From positions 1 through 31,523 of the forward strand of contig JAJYPA010000041.1 of assembly GCA_021795795.1 (NCBI GenBank): a DNA stretch of 31,523 bases, given 5' to 3'. A program made the translations under genes and the position numbers. Under the pieces are notes generated by a model, which had not been told where the DNA came from, did not search any database, and worked only from the letters and a program-made list of their open reading frames with translations. The DNA comes from Pseudomonadota bacterium. GTDB lineage: Bacteria; Pseudomonadota; Gammaproteobacteria; Halothiobacillales; Halothiobacillaceae. Shown here in pieces: positions 1 through 7,158 of the stretch; within the stretch, counting starts at the first letter, position 1, and the number at the start of each line of letters is the position of its first letter.

Positions 1-826
1 GGTGCTTGACGGTTTTTGGAACCATAACGGTTTCCTCTACCACTTCGCACGACTGCAGCATGAAAATGAATTGATCGCGGATGGCGTCGCACGCCGAATC
101 GAATGCTTCGACGATACGAACGCGATCACGGAGATCGGCTATGGACCAGTCTGCAAAATTGCGTTCCGCATCTATACCGCGGTGTGAAAACACATTGATT
201 TGCATGTGGGTGTGCGCGTAATTTACAAGCCCATGATCGCCGCTGGCGCCACAAGCACCGCACCGATTGCCAATGGTGTAGTCTTTATACCTTCGCTTCG
301 CGTCGGCGATAGCCAACAACTTTTGCAATTCGCTCAACTCAATACACTTGATCGCATCATGATCCAGGTAAGTTTTATCCAACAAGGACCCACCATTCTT
401 GATGACCTCAAGAGCAATGAGGCCTTGCGGTCTTTTCGCGAGTTCGGTTACATTCGCAATGCTCTTGTAGTTCCGCTGGCCGCAGGTCAGACAATGGCTC
501 TTGTACCCTGACGCGACTTTTTCGCTTTCGAGCAGCACCATGTACCCGTTGGACCGACCTTCAGAACCGATTGTGTAACGTTGATCCATGGCTTCATCAA
601 ATTCGTCAATGGTTTGCTGCAATTCCCGCCAGGTTTCATCAACCTGTATGAGATCGTAGGCCTTCTCGGCGAGATCACCGAGACGAAGGTTGCGGATCTT
701 TACGTTATGGGCGTAGCTGCTTTGATACCCGTTGCCGATAGAATGGCGGGTATGCCCGGTCAGAAAATCGACCATAGACTTACGTGAGCGTTTGTTCACG
801 CTCTGCGAAAAAAACGGCTTTGTCAT
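1..826 (-). CDS. Zinc-ribbon-like hypothetical protein, 3' end cut by window
   Basis: An open frame runs without a stop from ATG at 826 to the window edge (275 codons visible). The start is preceded by a strong AAAGGGGG ribosome site. Two CxxC pairs are visible, C112-x2-C115 and C189-x2-C192, about 75 residues apart. They could form a zinc ribbon or a split zinc knuckle around an inserted helical segment. The N-terminus is basic (NKRSRKS near residues 11-17). No signal peptide or membrane segment is visible. It lies 10 bases after the preceding small gene, so it is probably co-transcribed with it. I do not recognise the family. DNA or RNA binding is a guess from the Cys pairs. The C-terminus is missing. 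Confidence 0.8.
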   Translation of the reverse strand, partial: MTKPFFSQSVNKRSRKSMVDFLTGHTRHSIGNGYQSSYAHNVKIRNLRLGDLAEKAYDLIQVDETWRELQQTIDEFDEAMDQRYTIGSEGRSNGYMVLLESEKVASGYKSHCLTCGQRNYKSIANVTELAKRPQGLIALEVIKNGGSLLDKTYLDHDAIKCIELSELQKLLAIADAKRRYKDYTIGNRCGACGASGDHGLVNYAHTHMQINVFSHRGIDAERNFADWSIADLRDRVRIVEAFDSACDAIRDQFIFMLQSCEVVEETVMVPKTVKH

Positions 827-836
827 AGTGCCCCCT

Positions 837-1157
837 TTAATGGAGAGTGGTTGATGTCGGGTACGCCATATCACCTGCGGAGGCTTCCGCTAGCAGTCTG
901 GCGACCTCTTGATCTGTTACCAGCCTAATCACCCAGTCAACCATTGGCTTGAGTGCTTTACGCTGATTTTCATCTGGAAGCATCATGATGTCATCCATAT
1001 TCATGCCAGCTCTTTTAACCTTCTCGAAAGCAAGATTGAGTGCGGCTTCAAAGCAGATCTGTAGACCCTGTGCTTCATCGGCTGTCCAATTGCCTGAGTC
1101 GATCAGATCGTTGTATATGCCACTACTGATAGTTTTGGCTGATAGTTTGATGTTCAT
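837..1157 (-). CDS. Hypothetical 106-residue protein
   Basis: A short acidic, soluble, mostly helical protein. ATG at 1157 follows a TCAGGAG ribosome site with about 5 bases of spacing. It has no Cys cluster, membrane segment or recognisable motif (residues 1-30 contain SAKTISSGIYNDL and a Trp-Thr-Ala-Asp-Glu patch). It ends 10 bases before the start of the CxxC protein, so the two are likely one transcript. The 155 bases upstream contain the overlapping hairpins at 1228-1277, so it may be separated from the genes before it by a terminator or attenuator. Function unknown. Confidence 0.65.
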   Translation of the reverse strand: MNIKLSAKTISSGIYNDLIDSGNWTADEAQGLQICFEAALNLAFEKVKRAGMNMDDIMMLPDENQRKALKPMVDWVIRLVTDQEVARLLAEASAGDMAYPTSTTLH

Positions 1158-1227
1158 AAAAACTCCTGAGGAGGAACAGTAAATCGATTTTTAACGTCTG
1201 TGGAGACGGCCAATCGGCGGTAAGCTT

Positions 1228-1277
1228 TGCTTTTCTATGACTTGGGCATAGAAAAGCAGGGTTTTCAACCCCTGCTT
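1228..1277 (-). terminator. Two overlapping hairpins
   Basis: Read on the minus strand, the first hairpin has 8-bp arms at 1270-1277 and 1254-1261. A T-rich run follows, and that run is itself the 5' arm of a second perfect 12-bp hairpin (arms 1247-1258 and 1228-1239, 7-base loop). The two share 1254-1258 and so cannot both be fully formed. The pair lies after the 70-residue membrane protein gene and before the 106-residue gene. It is probably a terminator or an attenuator. The same layout recurs at 3105-3162 and 7077-7139. Confidence 0.55.
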
Positions 1278-1312
1278 ATTGTTAATGATTGCGTTTTTAG
1301 AGATGGCTATTA

Positions 1313-1525
1313 TTACTTGCGATTGATTAGTGCGCGATACATCTTGGCAATATAATTATTGCCATTGAGTAATCCGTTGATTGTGATAGCCAACCACAAC
1401 CCTGCCAGAATTGAAAGCAGATAACGGGCGGCATGCACCAGAGATTCACCCTGACACAATCCGATTACCATCAATATTCCCGCGGTCACAAACAACGCTT
1501 TGTCAAAGGCTTTCTTGACGTTCAA
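1313..1525 (-). CDS. Small two-helix membrane protein
   Basis: A 70-residue protein if translation starts at the TTG at 1525, which overlaps the TGA stop of the upstream gene (TTGA). That arrangement suggests translational coupling. A longer frame runs upstream of this TTG inside the neighbouring gene, but its Arg-rich extension looks like out-of-frame sequence. Two hydrophobic stretches are visible: residues about 8-23 (ALFVTAGILMVIGLC) and about 34-52 (YLLSILAGLWLAITI). The C-terminus is basic. It is probably an inner-membrane protein. No family is recognised and the start codon is uncertain. Confidence 0.5.
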   Translation of the reverse strand: MNVKKAFDKALFVTAGILMVIGLCQGESLVHAARYLLSILAGLWLAITINGLLNGNNYIAKMYRALINRK

Positions 1526-1824
1526 ACGAGCACCGCGACGTAGGCATACACTGATTCGTCTGTGCCACGATCTTCGTTGCTCGCCATGCCGCGCGAGTAA
1601 GTGAGTAAGTATTTCAGCAGTTGGGCGTTGATCATGCGACGCAATGCGCCGTTTTGCTGGTCTTCCCAACCTTCCACCACAAAATCTTCTGCTTCTACAG
1701 CGCGGCGAATCGCGCCTTCGATTTCACCACGTGTCATGCCGTGCGCTATGTCGATTTGCACGTAAGGTACGTTGCTGCCCGGGAAATAATCCGGCAGGCA
1801 GATATCGATAAGACGAATGTTCAT
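1522..1824 (-). CDS. Hypothetical 100-residue protein, WED/AQL motif
   Basis: The start chosen is ATG at 1824, preceded by TAAGGAG. An upstream in-frame start would add 17 residues but lacks a ribosome site. The protein is acidic, starts NIRLIDICLPDYFPG, and has a C-terminal block WED-x11-AQLLKYL. The 120-residue neighbour upstream has WED-x10-AQLRAYL in the same relative place, so the two look like diverged paralogues. It overlaps the following membrane-protein frame by four bases. No enzymatic motif or membrane segment is visible and the function is unknown. Confidence 0.65.
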   Translation of the reverse strand: MNIRLIDICLPDYFPGSNVPYVQIDIAHGMTRGEIEGAIRRAVEAEDFVVEGWEDQQNGALRRMINAQLLKYLLTYSRGMASNEDRGTDESVYAYVAVLV

Positions 1825-1890
1825 GCATTTCTCCTTAATGTCGCCGTCAAGGCGATAAGTTGAGGCTGTCACCAAGCAGGCTTAGCCGGA

Positions 1891-2253
1891 TTAACTTGCC
1901 ATGCTGATCGGCGGTTCAAGGTATGCTCGAAGCTGCGCACGCGCAGTCAATCGGCAATCCGTGTTCAAATCTTCCCATGAGATAATCATCTCTCCTTCTA
2001 TGTCTTCGCGGATTAACGCTTCGACATAGGCGGCATCGACTTCGCCGTGGTAGTACATACCCAGGGAGTTCATGGCGATGTATGGGTAGATGTGCGTCCT
2101 GCTTCCCGTTTTTATTTCTGGCGCGTCGAGAATGATCGTGTAACGGTCATTTTGGTAATCCTTACCGGCATCAACCACAAGGAACCGTATTGATTCATTA
2201 CCATTTACGGCGCGGACCCAGTTGGTGTCTTTGCCAGTTTCGATGATGGTCAT
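1891..2253 (-). CDS. Hypothetical 120-residue protein, WED/AQL motif
   Basis: ATG at 2253 follows CAGGAG with about 7 bases of spacing. It is a soluble acidic protein with alternating beta-like strands (residues 20-60, for example IRFLVVDAG and RYTIILDAP) and a helical C-terminus. The block from about residue 80 (EALIREDIEGEMIISWED, then AQLRAYL) resembles the C-terminal block of the 100-residue gene downstream, supporting a duplication. It lies 66 bases before that gene. No function can be assigned. Confidence 0.65.
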   Translation of the reverse strand: MTIIETGKDTNWVRAVNGNESIRFLVVDAGKDYQNDRYTIILDAPEIKTGSRTHIYPYIAMNSLGMYYHGEVDAAYVEALIREDIEGEMIISWEDLNTDCRLTARAQLRAYLEPPISMAS

Positions 2254-2439
2254 GATAAAACTCCTGGTTTTCTACCAGAGCACGGACCGTCTCAACAGCC
2301 AAATGGCAATTGAAGTGGTGACCGGCTCAGGATATTGGCTGGATGGAACCCTTGTTGCGGGCTGGATATCTGGACTGACGCGCCCGGGTCGCCGCGATTG
2401 CGGACAAAATGGGGCCATGAAGGCGTCTTGCATTTTCTA

Positions 2440-2943
2440 CTATGGTTGATAATCCACCTTCAAAAAGTTGTGTATTTGCGCAATCCGTTTTTTTACACGG
2501 GTCGGATACATGCCCTGATCCTGTGGACACCCATACCGGTACATAATGAGCGCCTGTCGCCAGTTAGCCGCGTGATGTCGGCAATACTGGATGTAATAGC
2601 CCGCGACCCAGAGTGAAATTCCTGGGTCATTGAGCAATACACTTGCCCAGTTCTGATGCTTAAAGTAGGGTTTCAGCCATGGGTGTCGGGTAATGACCGT
2701 AGTCCAGGCGAGATAACCGACACTTCCAACCCCGAAATGCCCTGGGCTGTTTGGTTGCAGGCCAAAACTGCTTTCCTGGAACACAACGCCGGCCAGTTTC
2801 AGGCCGACACCGATCTTTTTCCCAATCTTGATGGCGTCCGTGAGGACGCTGGTTTGCTGGCTATCCAGCGTGGTAGCCTGCGTGATTCCGGAGACGCCGG
2901 AAAAGGTGAAGATCATTGCCATTCTCAGGAGAAATGGTCGCAT
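2440..2943 (-). CDS. Secreted lysozyme-like / lytic transglycosylase-like protein
   Basis: A 167-residue protein; ATG at 2943 follows AAGGAG. The N-terminus is a signal peptide (basic MRPFLLRM, hydrophobic stretch, cleavage probably after TQA near residue 23). The rest fits the small lysozyme-like fold: FQESSFG near residue 55 has the catalytic-type Glu followed by Ser, GVGSVG takes the place of the G(L/V)MQ strand, and NDPGISLWVAGYYI matches the conserved NP..N...G...L helix. Proteins of this kind locally open peptidoglycan for conjugation or secretion machinery in the periplasm. The usual Gln after the GLM turn is absent, so activity is less certain than the fold. Pilus or transfer-channel service is an inference. 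Confidence 0.65.
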   Translation of the reverse strand: MRPFLLRMAMIFTFSGVSGITQATTLDSQQTSVLTDAIKIGKKIGVGLKLAGVVFQESSFGLQPNSPGHFGVGSVGYLAWTTVITRHPWLKPYFKHQNWASVLLNDPGISLWVAGYYIQYCRHHAANWRQALIMYRYGCPQDQGMYPTRVKKRIAQIHNFLKVDYQP

Positions 2944-3104
2944 GATGGTACTCCTTGATGTATGTGCCTGAATGGCAAGGGATTTCCAGCGGAGACTGTT
3001 TAACCAACGCGGGTGGTGATAATGCGATTCGTGACATGGTGCATGTGATTCATGAAGATATTCCCTGTGCGTCAGGGTCCGTGGCGTGCGCCGAGAAACC
3101 GGAA

Positions 3105-3162
3105 TGGCTTTGCTTTACACGGGTTGCGCGCAAAGCAAAGCCAGATGCGTACGGCATCTGGC
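3105..3162 (-). terminator. Terminator with chained second hairpin
   Basis: On the minus strand, 33 bases after the TAA at 3195, a 9-bp GC-rich hairpin (arms 3154-3162 and 3140-3148) is followed by TTTGCTTTG. That T-rich run is the 5' arm of a second 12-bp hairpin (3132-3143 with 3105-3116). It is probably the intrinsic terminator of the SbcC operon. The stretch 2944-3104 holds no gene that I can support. Confidence 0.6.
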
Positions 3163-3194
3163 TTCAATAGGTCGAGATTGAATGGAGTGGGTGT

Positions 3195-4531
3195 TTAACT
3201 CCGCCGTTGGTGGTTATGTTGGTCTGGACGCATAACCTTTTCACAGGCCACATTGGCGAGTGTGCGAATATGTCGGGTAGAGACAGCCCATTGCTGGACC
3301 ATCCCCCCCTAAGAACTGTACGTGAGACTTTCGCCTCATACAGCTCAAGCCTCTACTAAGACCCCTTTCGGAATCCGGTTGTTACCACTTTCAATTTCTG
3401 GCTATGCACTTGTTTTGCCTTGATTGGAAGTCACCCGCTGCACGGCTAATACCTTGCCGCTGTACGAGTGGGTCAGCAGGTGTTGCAAGGAATTCACCTT
3501 GCCCCATCGGCCTTCCTGCGTTGCCTTCACGATACGCGCTTGCAGCCTCCGCACTTGTTTCGTGGCCTGGGACCAATTGGTACCGTGCCAGTCCACGCCG
3601 TGAGAGGGCGCACACGCCGATGTTCTTGCGTTCATTTGCCATTCCCTCCTTGAGAGGTTCTAAAAGTTCTCGTGATGAGAGACCAAGGGGAAGTCTGCCC
3701 GCTTTCGCGTCGAGGAATGTTGCACCCCGTATCCGTCCCATTACAGGACGGCGTTCGCGTTTTCCCCCATCCTATACCCGCATCCTCATGAGCCTTCCTT
3801 GCGGTCGGCTTTGCCCGGTGTTTTGGGCGGGGATACGGGCTTACCGTGTTCCGCATAAGCGACATATGGAGGGGTTAGGTCCTGCCTATTCGCCGGGGAG
3901 TTATTGTCGTCAGATGGGGAAATGGAAGCCCTCATCATCAACTCACCTTACCTTTTGGTTCAAGCCTCGTTATCAATACTCAGTCCTTTGGGCTTGTTGA
4001 CACTTACGACGTTTATCAGCAGTTCACTTACGTTGACCATACCGTCCTTGCCCTCGCCCCTTACCGCCTTGGACTGGCAGTGTCAGCTTCACCTCGCGGC
4101 TCGGCCTACGGTTTCCCGCGGGTACTTCTCCGACAGCTTCACACGATAGGGTTACCCCTTGGTCGCATGTGCCGGTGGGCACTGATGGACGAACATCAGG
4201 TTCTCTTTCAATGGAGAACAGTCTAATTGATACAACTACTTATGCGACTTCGCGTCGCACTCCATTTTGTGTCACCCGGTCTGGCCGCGTGTGCGGTGAA
4301 ACCGGCCAGCCAATTCGCCCCGTAGTTCTGGGTGGCGTAGGCTATCATGTCGTTTTGAACATGCGTCGCGGGTATCCCCGTTTCGCGCGCCATGATTCCG
4401 GAGACGGCCTGCCACTCGCCGTCGGTCTCCCGGATAGAGAGACCTCCGTGCGTGGAGCAGTATTCGATGATCACGAAAAACTCCGCGATGATGGATGCCA
4501 GTTTGCTTGTGTTGAGGTGTTGCAGAGACAT
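3195..4531 (-). CDS. Small gene interrupted by a group II intron (exons 4261-4531 and 3195-3271)
   Basis: Exon 1 begins at ATG 4531, overlapping the TAA of the SbcC-like gene (TAATG), so it is translationally coupled. It gives 90 codons plus one base. The intron at 3272-4260 follows. Joining 4261 to 3271 continues the same frame (TGG, A|AT, ATT, CGC) to TAA at 3195, giving a 115-residue protein. Without splicing, translation would add about 12 intron-encoded residues and stop at 4223. The protein is soluble with a conserved-looking core (residues 30-80: GGLSIRETDGEW and YATQNYGANWLAGF). I do not recognise it. Its position suggests a partner or accessory of the SbcC/SbcD nuclease. The join is inferred from intron signals. 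Confidence 0.7.
3272..4260 (-). mobile_element. Group II intron, 989 nt, maturase deleted
   Basis: The 5' end is GTGCGAC (4260-4254), beginning a small hairpin. A canonical 34-nt domain V lies at 3346-3313 (starts GAGC, GAAA tetraloop, paired ends). Domain VI follows, with an unpaired A opposite 3278, seven bases from a 3' end in CCGAC at 3272. Exon recognition is intact: intron TCCATTT (3926-3920) pairs with the last seven exon bases AAATGGA, GTGTCA (4003-3998) pairs with exon TGACAC just upstream, and the T before EBS1 can pair with the first base (A) of the 3' exon. The intron lies in the same orientation as the host gene. Only the start of its reverse transcriptase remains. It is probably immobile but may still splice, perhaps with a maturase supplied in trans. 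Confidence 0.88.
3402..3635 (-). pseudogene. ltrA: Remnant of group II intron reverse transcriptase/maturase
   Basis: A 77-residue frame with ATG at 3635 behind AAGGAGGG. It matches the N-terminal region of intron-encoded reverse transcriptases: ATKQVRRLQARIVKATQEG, then LQHLLTHSYSGK and AVQRVTSNQGK. Full-length family members are about 400-600 residues and continue with TPGVDG and the RT palm, including YADD. Here a stop follows NQGKTSA and only about 55 bases separate it from domain V, so the RT, maturase and any endonuclease domains were lost by internal deletion. It cannot support mobility by itself. Confidence 0.85.
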
Positions 4532-6954
4532 TACAATTCCTTGATCGAGATGGTCTCATCCGCCATTTCCCACAGTTCCGGGGTTTGGCTGATGAAGAAC
4601 TCTCTGTGATAACCACCTATCCGAAGGACCTCACGCTTCATTTGCATGAACATGCGCTTACGCTCAGGGTCAAGTGGACCGTCAGCCTCATCGGTGAATA
4701 GTGTCTGGTATTGTTGACCGGACTCCTTCGCCAGATAGAGGGCAATCGCGCGCGTGAGGGCTTCGTTGATCCATACGCGCTCACCGCCGGACATGGTGGA
4801 CACACTTTTTTCGTCTTCCGTTTTCGCGTCGAAGACCACCACGTCGAATCCCTCACGGGCATCTCCTTTGGCAGTCTCCACTTGGGTGCGGATAGAGACT
4901 GTGAAGCGTGGACCATAACAGGACAGCAACAGATCGTTGGCGTAGGCGGAAAGGGTAGGGCCGGCGTCGTCGATGGACAATGCGATGATGCCGTCATTGC
5001 CACAGGCTTTCCCGAGCAAGGTCCAGTGAGCGATTTCCTGCTCCAGACGTTCCACATTCTTCTGTAGGTTCGCCGTACCAGACAGGTCCTTTTCGATCGT
5101 AGCCATTTGCGATTCCAGCGTTTTATGTGTTGCAGTCGCTGACGTGATCATATCCTCGTGGCTTTTCCAGATATCGTCGGCACGTTGCTGCTCAGTTTTC
5201 GCCTGGTCCAGCAAATTACTATTCGAGGCCGGCAGCCCGTCAAGCTCTGACGAAATGGCCAGAATTTCTTGGTCACGGCGCTGTAGCTCATCGGAGGACT
5301 CATTATGAATTTTGTCCAGACCTTCTATCAGATCGGCTTCACTTTTCTGGAAGGTTGTTTCCTTTGACGCAATGCTTTTGCCAATTTCGGCCAACCGTTC
5401 AGTCCATTGGGAAAGTTGCCCTTGAGCGTCAGCAAGTAATGTTGCCTCCGCCACTGTTGAAGCAATCCCGCGCGCCTCGTTCTCCAGCCCGCGCATTCTG
5501 GTCAGAAGTCCTGCCGCCTTTGCCTCTATATCGGCATAGGATTTTCTCTGCTCCTGCTCATACTCCAGCCGGGTTCTTGTGGTCCGATAATCCTCCCGTA
5601 ATTTCTCCACAGTGATGATGGTGGCCGGGATTTCCTTGTCGGCATTTACTGCATCGCCTAGCAATTTACAACAACCCTGCAGGTCTGTCCCTTTACAGGG
5701 AACTTCGGTGATTAGCGCGCCGCGGGCGTGGAGTTCTTCCAGTTTCGTGGTTGCCGCGCTGCCTTGCGTTCTGAGCGTGGCCAAATGGACCGAGCTTTTA
5801 TTCACCAGAGCTTCGAGTTCCGCTGCACCTTGCAACGTTGCTTGAAGCGCGTCGTATTCCCGGCGGGCGCCATCAATCAACACCTGGATTTCGATGCTGC
5901 GCTTTACCGCCGCATTAATGGTATCAGCACGCTTGATTAATCCCTGCAATCGAGTTATCTCGGTGCTGGCTTTGGTTTCTTGCCGCTCCAGTTGTTCAAT
6001 CTCTGTGCGACGTTCTTTCTGAACATTGTTGTGACCGCTTTCGGTGGCATGGAGCATAGCCGCGACGCCGTCCACGTACTTCTGTTTTCTGGCTGTCGAT
6101 TCCTCCAGGCGCGCCTTGAGGTTTGCCCGCCGTTGTTGGACCTCCGCTTCCGCCGCGACTTGGGCCTCCGCTTTTGCTACAGCAACAAGAGCACTCTTAA
6201 CCGCCTCTTTTAAGTCAGGGGACTGCCGGTTGAGTTCAGCAAGTCGCTCCTGAGTGGTGAGCGATTGTTGCCCGATGTTGTCCATCTCTGCCCTCTTTTT
6301 TTCAAGGGCATCCAACTCAGTCCGCCGCTGCTGGTAAACAGGCTTGATGCCAGCAGTAATGGCGTTGGCGCGTTTGCCAAGCTCGCGGATGGATTCCAAC
6401 CCCAAAAGGTCGGCCATGAGCGTCTTGATTTCGGCATTGCCATAACTTGATATCGGGCGGCGGTTCTGAGCGGAAAAGACGCTCGTGAAAAAGGTCTCCG
6501 GGGATCCTAGTATATATTCCACGATGGAATCGTAGGTCTCCGTCTTTCCGTCCGAGACGGTGCCGTCCGGCATACTGACCGGAACCAGTTCCGCGTCGAT
6601 TATTTCGTACAGATAGGCGTCGGTCTTGCGGCGTGCGCCACTGACCTTGAAACTTAGCACGCTGCGATAGTGCTTGCCGCCGCTTTCCCAATCCAGGACC
6701 TTGGACGCTTCTGTTTGACTCAACTGGTCATAATAGGAAAACGCGGCTGGGCTGTAGGACGTGGCATGGGACGGCATGATGCGATAGGGATGCAGGTTGT
6801 CCATCACTGTGGATTTCCCGGCACCGTTGGGTCCTACGAGCGCCACCAGGGTGGCGTCGTCACTAATGGCGTCGAGATCCAAGGTAATGGAGTCCTTCCC
6901 GACGCCGCTTTTAATGCCGGCAAACCCGGTTAGGGTCAGCTTTTTTGGCTTCAT
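4531..6954 (-). CDS. Rad50/SbcC-like SMC-family ATPase
   Basis: An 807-residue protein; ATG at 6954 follows GGAGG. It has Walker A GPNGAGKST (41-49), two long coiled-coil segments (about 190-410 and 440-680), an ABC signature SGGE (722-725) and Walker B TLFTDEADGPLD (751-762). At the apex between the coils lie C420 and C428-C429 (PCKGTD...GCCKLL). This is not a plain CxxC zinc hook, though it could serve as one. It is shorter than cellular SbcC (about 1000 residues) and closer in size to phage gp46-like subunits. With the SbcD-like nuclease encoded upstream it should form a DNA-end-processing complex driven by ATP. It is separated from that gene cluster by the hairpins at 7077-7139 and coupled to the intron-bearing gene. 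Confidence 0.9.
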   Translation of the reverse strand: MKPKKLTLTGFAGIKSGVGKDSITLDLDAISDDATLVALVGPNGAGKSTVMDNLHPYRIMPSHATSYSPAAFSYYDQLSQTEASKVLDWESGGKHYRSVLSFKVSGARRKTDAYLYEIIDAELVPVSMPDGTVSDGKTETYDSIVEYILGSPETFFTSVFSAQNRRPISSYGNAEIKTLMADLLGLESIRELGKRANAITAGIKPVYQQRRTELDALEKKRAEMDNIGQQSLTTQERLAELNRQSPDLKEAVKSALVAVAKAEAQVAAEAEVQQRRANLKARLEESTARKQKYVDGVAAMLHATESGHNNVQKERRTEIEQLERQETKASTEITRLQGLIKRADTINAAVKRSIEIQVLIDGARREYDALQATLQGAAELEALVNKSSVHLATLRTQGSAATTKLEELHARGALITEVPCKGTDLQGCCKLLGDAVNADKEIPATIITVEKLREDYRTTRTRLEYEQEQRKSYADIEAKAAGLLTRMRGLENEARGIASTVAEATLLADAQGQLSQWTERLAEIGKSIASKETTFQKSEADLIEGLDKIHNESSDELQRRDQEILAISSELDGLPASNSNLLDQAKTEQQRADDIWKSHEDMITSATATHKTLESQMATIEKDLSGTANLQKNVERLEQEIAHWTLLGKACGNDGIIALSIDDAGPTLSAYANDLLLSCYGPRFTVSIRTQVETAKGDAREGFDVVVFDAKTEDEKSVSTMSGGERVWINEALTRAIALYLAKESGQQYQTLFTDEADGPLDPERKRMFMQMKREVLRIGGYHREFFISQTPELWEMADETISIKEL

Positions 6955-7076
6955 TAAGAACCTCCATGAGATTGATTATAATGGGTGAAGCAGTGTGTGT
7001 ACCCGGTTGCGATATAAGCAACGGGTGAATATGTCTTTTTGCCGGGTGACTACCGGGTGCGTACGCACGGGGAAAG

Positions 7077-7139
7077 GCCTTTTCCTGACAGGCCGGAAAG
7101 CACGTCAGGAAAAGGCACGGCGGAAGAATCCGTCGTGCC
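7077..7139 (-). terminator. Terminator with chained second hairpin after clamp gene
   Basis: On the minus strand an 11-bp hairpin (arms 7129-7139 and 7114-7124, 4-base loop, one wobble pair) lies 19 bases after the clamp gene stop and is followed by TTTT. That T-run lies within the 5' arm of a perfect 13-bp hairpin (7104-7116 with 7077-7089). It is probably an intrinsic terminator that ends the ssb-to-clamp operon. Between it and the SbcC start there is a further short inverted repeat at 7002-7025 and no gene. Confidence 0.65.
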
Positions 7140-7158
7140 TGTGCTGTTATTGCTGCTG

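Noticed and set aside
2439..2449. ACTATGGTTGATAA resembling the end of the shared promoter element
   Set aside because: Similarity stops after about nine bases, no half-site lies at the expected distance, and the sequence is the end of the lysozyme-like gene.
3391..3741. 116-residue minus-strand reading frame
   Set aside because: It overlaps the RT remnant in another frame and shows no family motifs; the RT frame explains the region.
3404..4000. 198-residue plus-strand reading frame in the intron
   Set aside because: It lies antisense to the group II intron and its RT remnant, is rich in Arg/Ser/Pro as out-of-frame sequence tends to be, and has no ribosome site.
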